A stretch of DNA of 8,647 nt from JBBQKP01 sp038326995 (GTDB taxonomy: Bacteria > Planctomycetota > Phycisphaerae > Tepidisphaerales > Tepidisphaeraceae), in the NCBI GenBank assembly GCA_038326995.1, contig JBBQKP010000145.1:1-8647 (forward strand), written 5' to 3'. Under the pieces are notes generated by a model that saw nothing but the letters and a program-made list of their open reading frames with translations, was not told where the DNA came from and made no database searches. Position numbers and translations under genes: made by a program. Below are positions 1 through 5,560 of the stretch, piece by piece (position 1 is the stretch's first letter; each line of letters starts with the position of its first letter).

Positions 1-249
1 ACCCACGAAGTCGGCGGCAGTCTGATCGTCACCGCCGACCACGGCAACGCGGAGCAGATGATCGACCCCGCCACCGGACAGCCGCACACTTCGCACACGA
101 CTTTCCCCGTCGAAATGGTGCTGGTCGATGATCGCTATGTCGGCAAACCCCTTCGCCGCGGCGGAAGACTGGCCGACATCGCCCCGACCATCCTTAAACT
201 GATGGGAATCGAAAAACCCGCCGACATGACCGGCGAGAGCCTGATCTGA
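1..249 (+). CDS. gpmI: 2,3-bisphosphoglycerate-independent phosphoglycerate mutase, C-terminal 82 residues
   Basis: This is the 3' end of a gene whose start lies before the window; frame 1 is open from base 1 to a TGA at 247-249. The enzyme interconverts 3- and 2-phosphoglycerate in glycolysis and gluconeogenesis in the cytoplasm, using a metal-dependent alkaline-phosphatase-like domain and no 2,3-BPG cofactor. The fragment carries the family's last metal-binding motifs: TADHGNAEQM at fragment residues 11-20, where Asp and His bind one metal in characterised enzymes, and TGQPHTSHT at 25-33, which supplies a His ligand of the other. The ending LADIAPTILKLMG...MTGESLI is the usual C-terminus, so the gene is not truncated at its 3' end. 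The next gene on this strand starts about 1.1 kb later, so no operon partner is seen. Family assignment is firm; the N-terminal part cannot be judged. Confidence 0.96.
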   Translation, partial: THEVGGSLIVTADHGNAEQMIDPATGQPHTSHTTFPVEMVLVDDRYVGKPLRRGGRLADIAPTILKLMGIEKPADMTGESLI

Positions 250-270
250 TCTGGTCTGATCCTAACCAAG

Positions 271-368
271 CCGGGTGCCACGTTCTGGTACTCCAGAGCG
301 TGCCCGGATGTCGGCCCAACCGCACATCAAAGCGCACGCTTTGCGAGTACACAAAACGTGGCACCCGG
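271..368 (+). repeat. Family A hairpin/MITE-like repeat, copy A1 (intact ends)
   Basis: A 98-bp element bounded by a perfect 14-bp terminal inverted repeat: CCGGGTGCCACGTT at 271-284 and AACGTGGCACCCGG at 355-368. The similarity of the two arms continues inward, imperfectly, for about 33 bases, sharing a TACTC core and AGCGTGC. The centre holds two 12-bp units beginning (C/G)CGCAC (320-331 and 332-343). No coding capacity is visible. It could be a non-autonomous mobile palindrome or a REP-like element. Confidence 0.8.
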
Positions 369-463
369 ATAGAAAATCTGATCAGAACAAATGATGCGAA
401 GTCACCCACGCGGAATCCGCGCACGGCATTGCGTGTCGCCCTAAATAGCCCCGAAACATTGAC

Positions 464-533
464 TCTGGCCCGGCTGGCAAGCCATCTGCGACTCGTGTTT
501 TGAAAAAGTGGATGTCCTGACGGACGGTCCAGA
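464..533 (+). repeat. Family B palindromic repeat, copy B1 (variant left arm)
   Basis: Imperfect inverted repeat. The left arm at 464-486 (TCTGGCCCGGCTGGCAAGCC then ATC) pairs with the right arm ending GGACGGTCCAGA at 533; 17 of 23 positions match. The left arm is of the CCCGGCTGGCAAGCCATCT type, shared with copy B3 and not with the other copies. Confidence 0.6.
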
Positions 534-554
534 ACGGCGTGAACGACCCCGTCG

Positions 555-665
555 CCGGGTGCCGCGTTCTGCTACTCCAGAGCGTGCCCGGAATTTCGGC
601 CGATCCGCACACCCAACCGCACGCCCGACCGCACACTTTGCGAGTACACAAAACGTTCTACCCGG
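555..665 (+). repeat. Family A repeat, copy A2
   Basis: Second copy of the family A element, 111 bp. The left arm, CCGGGTGCCGCGTTCTG from 555, is near-intact. The right arm keeps TGCGAGTACACAAAACG but its terminus has drifted to TTCTACCCGG (656-665). The centre holds three 12-bp units starting CCGCAC (605-616, 617-628, 629-640), one more than in copy A1. That accounts for nearly all of the length difference. Confidence 0.75.
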
Positions 666-687
666 CCTATGGGTGTTCATCGGTTCG

Positions 688-707
688 CCGCAGGCGCCAG
701 CCTGCGG
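688..707 (+). repeat. Perfect 8-bp-stem GC-rich hairpin
   Basis: CCGCAGGC and GCCTGCGG (688-695 and 700-707) are perfect inverted repeats around a GCCA loop. There is no T-run, so it is not a classical terminator. It resembles the CGCCAGC/GCTGGCG hairpins of the repeat at 8463-8530 and may be a diverged relative. Confidence 0.5.
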
Positions 708-764
708 AAGCTCGCGAGATCGTGACGCGAGATTGGATCGAGAAGCGCGATCGTCCTCGCTCTC

Positions 765-875
765 GCGGGTGCCACGTTCTGGTAATCCAGAGCGTGCCCA
801 AGACATCGGCCAAACGGCACGCCCAGCCGCACGCCCAGCCGCACACTTTGCGAGTACACAAAACTTAATACCCGG
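765..875 (+). repeat. Family A repeat, copy A3
   Basis: Third family A element, 111 bp. The left arm CGGGTGCCACGTTCTGGTA at 766-784 is almost identical to copy A1. The right arm is TTTGCGAGTACACAAAACTT followed by AATACCCGG, ending at 875, so the terminal repeat has decayed on this side. Three 12-bp units (815-826, 827-838, 839-850) fill the centre; the first two differ at one base. Confidence 0.75.
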
Positions 876-917
876 CCGTGTCAGCGAATGGCGTGAAAAG
901 TTCATGGTACATTCTCC

Positions 918-990
918 TCCGGCCCGTCCGGCAGGACATTTCATTTCTGCATTCGAAGAAGAAGTGCGATGTCCTGCCGGACGGTCCAGA
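918..990 (+). repeat. Family B palindromic repeat, copy B2
   Basis: The left arm at 918-939 (core GGCCCGTCCGGCAGGACAT) and the right arm at 969-990 (core ATGTCCTGCCGGACGGTCCA) match at 20 of 22 positions as an inverted repeat, with a 29-base AT-richer spacer. It is a large stem-loop if transcribed. No T-run follows. Confidence 0.75.
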
Positions 991-1155
991 CATCAGAGAT
1001 GGAAAGTCGCCTTGCGTATTGGAAGTGCTCGCGTCCAGACTGCGAACGCGCACGCAGGCTTGCGCCCGCGGCGAAACGGCTCCTCAATGCAATTTGCTGA
1101 AGTGCCTCGTTTAAGACAAACCAGCGTCTCGGCTGCCCGAGCCCTTCCACGACTT

Positions 1156-1177
1156 GAGTAAAACGCGTGGCACCCGG
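1156..1177 (+). repeat. Solo right arm of a family A repeat
   Basis: GAGTAAAACGCGTGGCACCC then GG matches the right terminus of copy A1 (GAGTACACAAAACGTGGCACCCGG) with small gaps, but no left arm lies at the expected distance upstream. It is probably a truncated remnant. A further GTGGCACC occurs at 1199-1206. Confidence 0.45.
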
Positions 1178-1292
1178 CACACCTATGAATACATAGATGT
1201 GGCACCGTGAAACCGACCGAATCGTCGGACTCGGCACGGGTGCCCCCTTGAATTACTTTCGGTGAATTCGATGAAGTAACACGCGTTTTTCA

Positions 1293-1321
1293 TTGACCGC
1301 GGCTTGTTTCGGGCCGATATC
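1293..1321 (+). promoter_or_regulatory. Possible sigma-70-like promoter for the glycosyltransferase gene
   Basis: TTGACC (1293-1298), a 17-base spacer and GATATC (1316-1321) form a loose -35/-10 pair; the -10 is poor (3 of 6). If real, transcription would begin at or next to the GTG at 1327, giving a leaderless mRNA. That would fit the lack of a Shine-Dalgarno sequence. This is inference only. Confidence 0.22.
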
Positions 1322-1326
1322 TAGAG

Positions 1327-2724
1327 GTGACTCCGCACTCACAACCTCGCCCGTTTCCCGTGCGGAAGCGCCTGACGCAATTCGCGTTCGCGATGGCGCT
1401 GTGGTCGGCACTTATGCTCGTCGCGCAGGCCTTACTCGGAAACTCAGCCCAGGATGGACCAAACTTTCGCGACCGCATCGGCGGCGACTTTCTCGCGTAC
1501 TACTCGGCCGGAACGTTCCTGCGCACGGGCCGCTCGGCAGAGCTATATGACGTGCCCGCCGTCGCCGCGTTCCAAAAATCGCTCGCGTCCGATGTGCCCG
1601 TCGCACAACTCGGCGTAGCGCCGTGGTGGAACCCGCCGCAATTCGCGCTGCCGTTCGCGGCGATGTCGGGCCTGAAATTTCATCACGCGCTTTATGTCTG
1701 GTACGCGTTTCTGCTCGCCGCACTCGTGCTGTCGATTAAGGTGATGTCGCGCGTTCTGCAAGAACCAACAATTGCTTTCCCGCGCGAACTTCATCAACGC
1801 GATCTTCATCAGCGCGATCTTGCTACTCGAAACTTTTCGTCTCTCGCTTTGCTGTCCGTGCTCATCCTCGCTGCACCGGTCACGATTCAAGCCCTCGCCC
1901 ACGGCCAGAGCACGACGATCTCACTGCTCATCGTTTCGGCCGTCGTGTTGATGTCGCTCCAGGGCCGCGCCCTCACGTGCGGACTGTTGCTTTCCGTGCT
2001 CTTTTACAAGCCGCAACTCGCCGCCGTTTTGAGTATCGTCGTCGTGATTCTTCTGGGTCGGCGAGCGTTACTGGGTCTGCTCATCGGCGGACTGCTTCAA
2101 CTCACGATCGTGCTCTTAGTGATTCCCGGTACGCTCGAAAGATTTCTGTTCGACATGCCCGCCGCGCTGATCGCATTCCAGACCCAAGGCCAATACACCT
2201 GGCACCGCCATGCGACCACGCTTTCGCTTTTCCGCATAATGTTTCAGGGCGATCAGGTCGGGCCGAACTCGCCGATCGTCGTCTGGCTCAGTGGGCTGAT
2301 GAGCGTGGCGATCGGCATCGCCGTGATGACGATTGCCGCGAACAGGCGAAGTGATCGGCGATGTGACCGCCGACTCGTGCTGGCCGTCGCAATTCTTGCC
2401 ACGCCCCTGATCTTGCCGTTCTATTTTGACTACGACCTGATGCTGCTCTTCGTCAGCGGTGTGCTGGTGGCGTCGATGATTCGCGACAAAACGCTCGCAA
2501 CAGCAATGATACCTTCTCGCTTAATATTCGTGACGGTCGGGGCGCTTTATCTGTCGCTCCAGATCGACCTCGCTGCCATCGGGATCGATCGAATTAATAT
2601 TCGAGCAATTCTGCTGCTGGGCCTGCTCACGATGCTGCTACGCGCCGCGCGAACTACTTCAGTAATCCGCAGCGCCAGCAATGCAGTGCGCACCGATTGT
2701 CGGATCACACCGGCCAAAGCATAA
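1327..2724 (+). CDS. GT87/DUF2029-family polyprenyl-phosphate-sugar-dependent glycosyltransferase, integral membrane
   Basis: A 465-residue, strongly hydrophobic protein. The GTG start is preferred over ATG 1393 because it supplies a basic N-terminus (RPFPVRKR) ahead of the first membrane segment (about 17-37). Further hydrophobic segments lie near 119-139, 170-190, 196-211, 216-242, 247-267, 316-337, 350-366, 370-384, 398-417 and 426-439, as expected for the GT-C fold. Family hallmarks visible are GGDFLAYYSAG at 52-62 in the first outer loop, whose Asp is the likely catalytic base by analogy with mannosyltransferase PimE; WWNPPQFALP at 100-109; YKPQ at 227-230; and FDYDLMLL at 367-374. GT87 enzymes transfer a sugar from a polyprenyl-phosphate donor on the outer membrane face; the acceptor here is unknown. 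An HQRDL duplication sits in a loop at 156-165. The next gene begins 10 bases downstream, so the two are probably co-transcribed. Confidence 0.82.
   Translation: MTPHSQPRPFPVRKRLTQFAFAMALWSALMLVAQALLGNSAQDGPNFRDRIGGDFLAYYSAGTFLRTGRSAELYDVPAVAAFQKSLASDVPVAQLGVAPWWNPPQFALPFAAMSGLKFHHALYVWYAFLLAALVLSIKVMSRVLQEPTIAFPRELHQRDLHQRDLATRNFSSLALLSVLILAAPVTIQALAHGQSTTISLLIVSAVVLMSLQGRALTCGLLLSVLFYKPQLAAVLSIVVVILLGRRALLGLLIGGLLQLTIVLLVIPGTLERFLFDMPAALIAFQTQGQYTWHRHATTLSLFRIMFQGDQVGPNSPIVVWLSGLMSVAIGIAVMTIAANRRSDRRCDRRLVLAVAILATPLILPFYFDYDLMLLFVSGVLVASMIRDKTLATAMIPSRLIFVTVGALYLSLQIDLAAIGIDRINIRAILLLGLLTMLLRAARTTSVIRSASNAVRTDCRITPAKA
1789..1818 (+). repeat. 15-bp tandem duplication inside the glycosyltransferase gene
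   Basis: CTTCATCAACGCGAT (1789-1803) and CTTCATCAGCGCGAT (1804-1818) are adjacent copies differing at one base. They encode HQRDL twice in a polar loop between predicted membrane segments and keep the reading frame. Confidence 0.8.
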
Positions 2725-2734
2725 TCATCGCGTG

Positions 2735-3370
2735 ATGCCCGTCTTGCTCGCCGAATTTCATGTGATCTCACCCTGGCCGGCACTGGTGATTCTCTTTGCG
2801 ATCGCTTCGTCGTCGATGGTTGTGCTCGAGGTCGTTCGCCGTCAGACGAGGCAGCGCGTGAGATATCGCCTGCTCGATTGGGCCAAAGCCTATAGCATGC
2901 GGTGCGTCGCGTTCGATCCGAAACACGCACGCGTGCCCAGTCCGCTCGACACGCTGCCCGTCATTCAGGGCGGCCTGAAAATTCTCACCCACTTCACGAA
3001 CGATCACGGCCTGCATCTCGTTCGGTTCAACTACGCAGACGCCGTCTGGCACCTTCTGATCATGCGACGAGAGACCGACCACCCGGTCGTGGGCCTGCGC
3101 CCGACCGATGCGCCGAAATCCATCTGCGATCTCTTCAATCTCACAACCGCGCCCCGCCAACTGCCCGGCGTGCGATTCACCGTCATGGGCGACGACTGGA
3201 TCGCCACACGCGACCTCGCCCAGGGAATGGCAAGCGGTCTCCTGCCCGGCGACTTGTCCCTCATCCGCACACAACGGCACCTGCTCATCGACTTCACTTC
3301 CAGGCCCTACGATGAACTCGAACTCACACGCATGAAAACCCTCGCGCTGCAGATGGCGACGGTGGTGTGA
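2735..3370 (+). CDS. Hypothetical protein with one N-terminal membrane segment
   Basis: A 211-residue protein that I do not recognise. ATG 2735 is chosen because it lies 10 bases after the preceding stop and puts the hydrophobic segment near the N-terminus; an in-frame ATG at 2681 would overlap the upstream gene by 44 bases. One membrane helix is predicted at about 12-34, followed at once by a very basic stretch (RRQTRQRVRYR, 35-45), which suggests that the C-terminal domain of about 165 residues is cytoplasmic. That domain is mixed alpha/beta in character, with no nucleotide-binding or catalytic motif I can name. A GDDW motif (152-155) and a DFTSRPYDELELTRM stretch near the end stand out. 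Position suggests it works with the membrane glycosyltransferase before it, but nothing in the sequence proves that. Codon use looks like its neighbours. Confidence 0.72.
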   Translation: MPVLLAEFHVISPWPALVILFAIASSSMVVLEVVRRQTRQRVRYRLLDWAKAYSMRCVAFDPKHARVPSPLDTLPVIQGGLKILTHFTNDHGLHLVRFNYADAVWHLLIMRRETDHPVVGLRPTDAPKSICDLFNLTTAPRQLPGVRFTVMGDDWIATRDLAQGMASGLLPGDLSLIRTQRHLLIDFTSRPYDELELTRMKTLALQMATVV

Positions 3371-3403
3371 CATCGATCGGAGGTACGGCGATTCGAGCTC
3401 GAA

Positions 3404-3434
3404 ATGCACAAGGAATTAAACGAGCCGCGTACGT
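3404..3434 (+). repeat. 31-bp dispersed direct repeat, copy 1
   Basis: ATGCA, five variable bases, AATTAAACGAGCCGCG, one variable base, ACGT. The same layout recurs at 4916-4946 on the same strand. Copy B3 of the family B repeat begins 21 bases downstream. Confidence 0.7.
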
Positions 3435-3455
3435 CGCGCTCTCAATTCCCGAACT

Positions 3456-3540
3456 CTTGCCCGGCTGGCAAGCCATCTTCTTTCTGACTCTGCGTGCAAC
3501 TTACCGATACTAAATGCGGTGTCCTGCCGGACGGGCCGGA
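3456..3540 (+). repeat. Family B palindromic repeat, copy B3 (variant left arm)
   Basis: The right arm at 3520-3540 (TGTCCTGCCGGACGGGCCGGA core) is typical of the family. The left arm is instead CTTGCCCGGCTGGCAAG (3456-3472), itself a perfect 6-bp hairpin, followed by CCATCT. It shares CCCGGCTGGCAAGCCATCT with copy B1, so B1 and B3 form a subtype. Confidence 0.6.
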
Positions 3541-3671
3541 AGTGACTTTGCGTTCTATCAAATTCACCGCAATTTGAGATGCGCGCTCACTTCGTCCGCG
3601 TCTCATTCCATTCCGTTCGCCATCGCACGCAGCGCTCTCGATCTCTGAACTCGCTAATTTTTAATCATTAC

Positions 3672-4742
3672 TCAGTCGTTCAAAACAATCACCGCGTCGG
3701 GCTCGAAGCTCAGCGTCACCTGAGGCGGTAAATCCAATAACGGCGGGCTCGCGGTGACGTGCAGATCCAGGCCATTCGAGTGGACTTTCAGCTCCGTCGC
3801 CTCTCCCAGGAAAGTGCTTTCGATGACGCTGGCGACGACGCGGTTGTCGCCGTTCTGGCCCGTCCATGCGGGCGTGACGCGAAGGCGCTCGGGGCGGATC
3901 GCCAGCTTTACTTCGCGGCCTAAAGGCACGTCCACCGCGCTGACCGCGGCGATCGGGCCGAGCTTCGTTTCGACCCTGATTTTCCCCTGGCCGCTTTCAA
4001 TGACTTTGCCCGTGATGACGTTGGTCTGGCCGATGAAGTCCGCGACGAACATGTTGGCGGGGCGGTGATAGAGCTCGGCCGGCGTGCCGACCTGCTGAAT
4101 GAGCCCGTCCTTCATCACCGCGATTCGGTCGCCGATCGAAAGCGCTTCCTTCTGATCGTGCGTGACGTAAATCGTTGTGAAACCGGCCGCCTTGCAGATT
4201 CGGCGAATCTCGCTTCGCATCTCCTGACGCAGCTTCGCGTCGAGGTTCGAAAGCGGTTCATCCAGGAGCAAGCAATCCGGCTTCACCGCCAGTGCACGGG
4301 CAAGCGCCACGCGCTGCTGCTGGCCGCCCGAAAGTTGGTTGGGCTTGGCGTCGGCCTTGTGGAACATACGAACCAGTTCGAGCACTTCCTTGATGCGGCT
4401 CTGCGTCTGATCACTCTTTCGCACGTCGAGCCCGAACTTCACGTTCTGCGCGACCGACATGTGCGGCCAGAGCGCGTAGCTCTGAAAACACATCACCGCG
4501 TTGCGCTTTTCCGTGCTCAGGTCCGTCACGTCGCGATCGCCAAAGAAAATGCGCCCGCTCGTGGGCTCGTGCAAACCCGCGATCAGGCGAAGCAGCGTGC
4601 TCTTGCCGCAGCCGCTGGGGCCCAGCAGAAAGAACAGCTCGCCCGACTTGATGGTGAGGTCGATTTCGTTCAGCGCGACGGTCTTGCTGGTGGAGTTCGC
4701 GCCGAAGACTTTATTGATTTTGTCGAGTCGGACCTGGGTCAT
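3672..4742 (-). CDS. ABC transporter ATP-binding protein, MalK/UgpC/PotA type
   Basis: A 356-residue ATPase subunit of an ABC importer. ATG at 4742 is chosen because MTQVRLDKINKVFG is the normal start of the family; the frame stays open upstream, but only through low-complexity sequence. Walker A GPSGCGKST is at 41-49, the Q-loop in CFQSYALWPHMSV at 85-97 (Gln87), signature LSGGQQQRV at 137-145, Walker B CLLLDEP at 157-163, D-loop SNLD at 165-168 and H-loop His195 in THDQKEAL. All are intact, so it should hydrolyse ATP. A C-terminal TOBE-like domain from about 240, with AIRPERLRV at 291-299, places it among importers of sugars, glycerol-phosphate, polyamines or iron. The substrate cannot be read from this subunit. 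No permease or binding-protein gene lies within 900 bases on either side, so it is an orphan here or serves permeases encoded elsewhere. It is flanked by direct 31-bp repeats. Confidence 0.93.
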   Translation of the reverse strand: MTQVRLDKINKVFGANSTSKTVALNEIDLTIKSGELFFLLGPSGCGKSTLLRLIAGLHEPTSGRIFFGDRDVTDLSTEKRNAVMCFQSYALWPHMSVAQNVKFGLDVRKSDQTQSRIKEVLELVRMFHKADAKPNQLSGGQQQRVALARALAVKPDCLLLDEPLSNLDAKLRQEMRSEIRRICKAAGFTTIYVTHDQKEALSIGDRIAVMKDGLIQQVGTPAELYHRPANMFVADFIGQTNVITGKVIESGQGKIRVETKLGPIAAVSAVDVPLGREVKLAIRPERLRVTPAWTGQNGDNRVVASVIESTFLGEATELKVHSNGLDLHVTASPPLLDLPPQVTLSFEPDAVIVLND

Positions 4743-4779
4743 TTGCAAGGCAGTGTAGCGGAAGGGGCCGGGGGTGGGG

Positions 4780-4803
4780 AATGGTCCGTCGAATGGTCCG
4801 TCG
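4780..4803. repeat. 12-bp tandem repeat
   Basis: AATGGTCCGTCG occurs twice in a row (4780-4791, 4792-4803) and is followed by a third partial AATG. It lies about 40 bases upstream of the ABC ATPase start and could overlap its promoter region. Confidence 0.7.
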
Positions 4804-4915
4804 AATGCAATGAGCGGGCGGTCGCAAAATTCGGGCCTTATTGTCCAGCCTTTTCCGTATCCAGTGCTTTGTCGCATCTCAACTTTAGATTGGTTGATGG
4901 TAATACTTCAGCCGG

Positions 4916-4946
4916 ATGCAGACGCAATTAAACGAGCCGCGGACGT
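4916..4946 (+). repeat. 31-bp dispersed direct repeat, copy 2
   Basis: Same layout as 3404-3434: ATGCA, five variable bases, AATTAAACGAGCCGCG, one variable base, ACGT. It is followed 52 bases later by family B copy B4. The two copies bracket the ABC ATPase gene in direct orientation. Confidence 0.7.
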
Positions 4947-4998
4947 GAGTAAGCGGTTGCTGCGAATCGCCGTGAAGGGTTCAAAATGCGGCTGCGTG

Positions 4999-5090
4999 TC
5001 TGGCCCGTTCGGCAGGACATTGCGATGCTCCACGAGTAAAACGCTTTTTGCGAAAATTCAAAAGGAAGATGTCCTGCCGGACGGGCCAGA
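4999..5090 (+). repeat. Family B palindromic repeat, copy B4 (best preserved)
   Basis: Arms at 4999-5020 (TCTGGCCCGTTCGGCAGGAC plus AT) and 5069-5090 are inverted repeats matching at 21 of 22 positions, around a 48-base AT-rich spacer. This is the clearest copy and defines the family: arms of about 22 bp, spacer variable (29-48), no coding content. Confidence 0.8.
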
Positions 5091-5181
5091 AATTGGTCCA
5101 GAATGCCGCATGTAAGAGTCATGATGTGCGCTTGATGACTTTCAGGGGACATCGAGGATTTCGATTGCTTCTGCAAACGAC

Positions 5182-5209
5182 TGAAGTGTAACGAAAAAGC
5201 CTCACTTCA
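5182..5209. repeat. 7-bp-stem hairpin
   Basis: TGAAGTG (5182-5188) and CACTTCA (5203-5209) are perfect inverted repeats with a 14-base loop containing GAAAAAG. There is no T-run after either side, so a terminator role is doubtful. Confidence 0.35.
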
Positions 5210-5240
5210 AGAGAACCCGCTTACCAGGTTCGCGGCTCTA

Positions 5241-5401
5241 GACAGGCTGTGTGGACAACCCGTGGAACACGTCCGCACAACCTGATTCGCCACTGTCGCG
5301 GGCGCCGGGGGCTGGCGACACCCGCCCGGCATCGCGTCATTCGCCTGTCGCGCAACGGTAAATTCTCGCGGCGGGTCGTCCACACCAAATGACAGCCTGT
5401 C
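5241..5401. repeat. Long imperfect inverted repeat upstream of dnaN
   Basis: The left arm GACAGGCTGTGTGGACAACC (5241-5260, plus C5261) matches the reverse complement of the right arm (5373-5401). The right arm has the same GACAGGCTGT end, an eight-base insertion, then GTGTGGACGACCC without its first two bases. The 111-base interior is GC-rich and includes a TGTCGC/GCGACA hairpin (5294-5299 with 5315-5320). It may be another non-autonomous palindromic element or a structured regulatory region. Confidence 0.6.
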
Positions 5402-5482
5402 CCAGGAGATAAGTCTGATAATTCGGATCGTAACTGACAGTAAATAAAGGGGCTTAGCCGAACGCGTCAGTCTTCATCCACT
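5250..5482. promoter_or_regulatory. Cluster of DnaA-box-like 9-mers upstream of dnaN
   Basis: TTGTCCACA on the minus strand (5250-5258) is identical to the DnaA-box form preferred in GC-rich Actinobacteria and one base from the E. coli box. TCGTCCACA (5376-5384, plus strand) and TCATCCACT (5474-5482, plus strand) are one- or two-base variants. AT-richer sequence lies between the second and third boxes. This fits DnaA control of dnaN or a replication origin, but three boxes, two sitting in a repeat arm, are weak evidence. Confidence 0.3.
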
Positions 5483-5527
5483 TTTCGCGCACGCCCATCA
5501 CTACCACTTCTGTTCTTAAGAATTTAA

Positions 5528-5549
5528 CTATCAGAAGAGGTGCTGATAG
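5528..5549 (+). promoter_or_regulatory. Hairpin with an SD-like loop just before dnaN
   Basis: CTATCAG (5528-5534) and CTGATAG (5543-5549) form a perfect 7-bp stem around the loop AAGAGGTG. The purine run AGAAGAGG (5533-5540) is the only SD-like sequence near dnaN, and the stem-loop would partly hide it. It lies 20 bases from the dnaN ATG (5561) but 10 from an out-of-frame ATG at 5551. Confidence 0.45.
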
Positions 5550-5560
5550 CATGGCGAGCT

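Larger units (their letters stand above)
250..1326. other. Gene-free, repeat-rich intergenic region
   Basis: About 1.08 kb with no gene I can support. Open frames across it (the longest about 217 codons, 508-1161) simply translate the repeats, with the same peptide (HFASTQN) appearing twice, and show no known motif. It contains three family A repeats, a solo family A right arm, two family B repeats and a short GC-rich hairpin, all listed separately. Between them lie short unremarkable stretches, such as 369-463 and 991-1155. No tRNA or convincing terminator was seen for gpmI. Confidence 0.8.
3371..3671. other. Intergenic region between convergent genes
   Basis: A 301-base gap between the stop codons of two convergent genes. 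It holds a perfect 12-bp palindrome TTCGAGCTCGAA (3392-3403), one 31-bp dispersed repeat and family B copy B3. No hairpin followed by a T-run was found for either gene. The B3 stem-loop is the best structural candidate for stopping transcription. From 3541 to 3671 I see nothing. Confidence 0.6.
4743..5560. other. Non-coding region between the divergent ABC ATPase gene and dnaN
   Basis: About 820 bases that should hold both promoters, with no gene I can support. In order it contains a 12-bp tandem repeat, the second 31-bp repeat, family B copy B4, a 7-bp-stem hairpin, a long imperfect inverted repeat with DnaA-box-like sequences, and a hairpin at the dnaN start. AT-richer patches lie at about 5413-5449 and 5511-5535. 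No clear promoter hexamers were assigned. Confidence 0.6.

Noticed and set aside
271..875. Repeats A1-A3 as a possible CRISPR array
   Set aside because: Units are about 100 bp, palindromic, irregularly spaced and lie next to other repeats. There are no uniform spacers and no cas genes.
508..1161. A 217-codon open frame across the first intergenic region
   Set aside because: It reads through family A and B repeats, repeats the same peptide at each copy, is Arg/Ala/Pro-rich low-complexity sequence and has no known domain.
2681..2734. An upstream ATG adding 18 residues to the small membrane protein
   Set aside because: It would overlap the glycosyltransferase gene by 44 bases and places polar, basic sequence of no family character before the membrane helix. 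ATG 2735 is simpler, though not proven.
3541..3671. Possible gene or terminator just before the ABC ATPase 3' end
   Set aside because: There is no open frame of note, no stable stem with a T-run on either strand and no repeat match.
4743..4877. A longer N-terminus for the ABC ATPase starting at 4877
   Set aside because: The extra 45 residues come from a 12-bp tandem repeat and low-complexity sequence, while family members begin at the MTQVRLDKINKVFG position.
4065..4931. A 288-codon plus-strand frame opposite the ABC ATPase
   Set aside because: It is the antisense shadow of a gene with all ABC motifs intact and runs on into non-coding repeat sequence.
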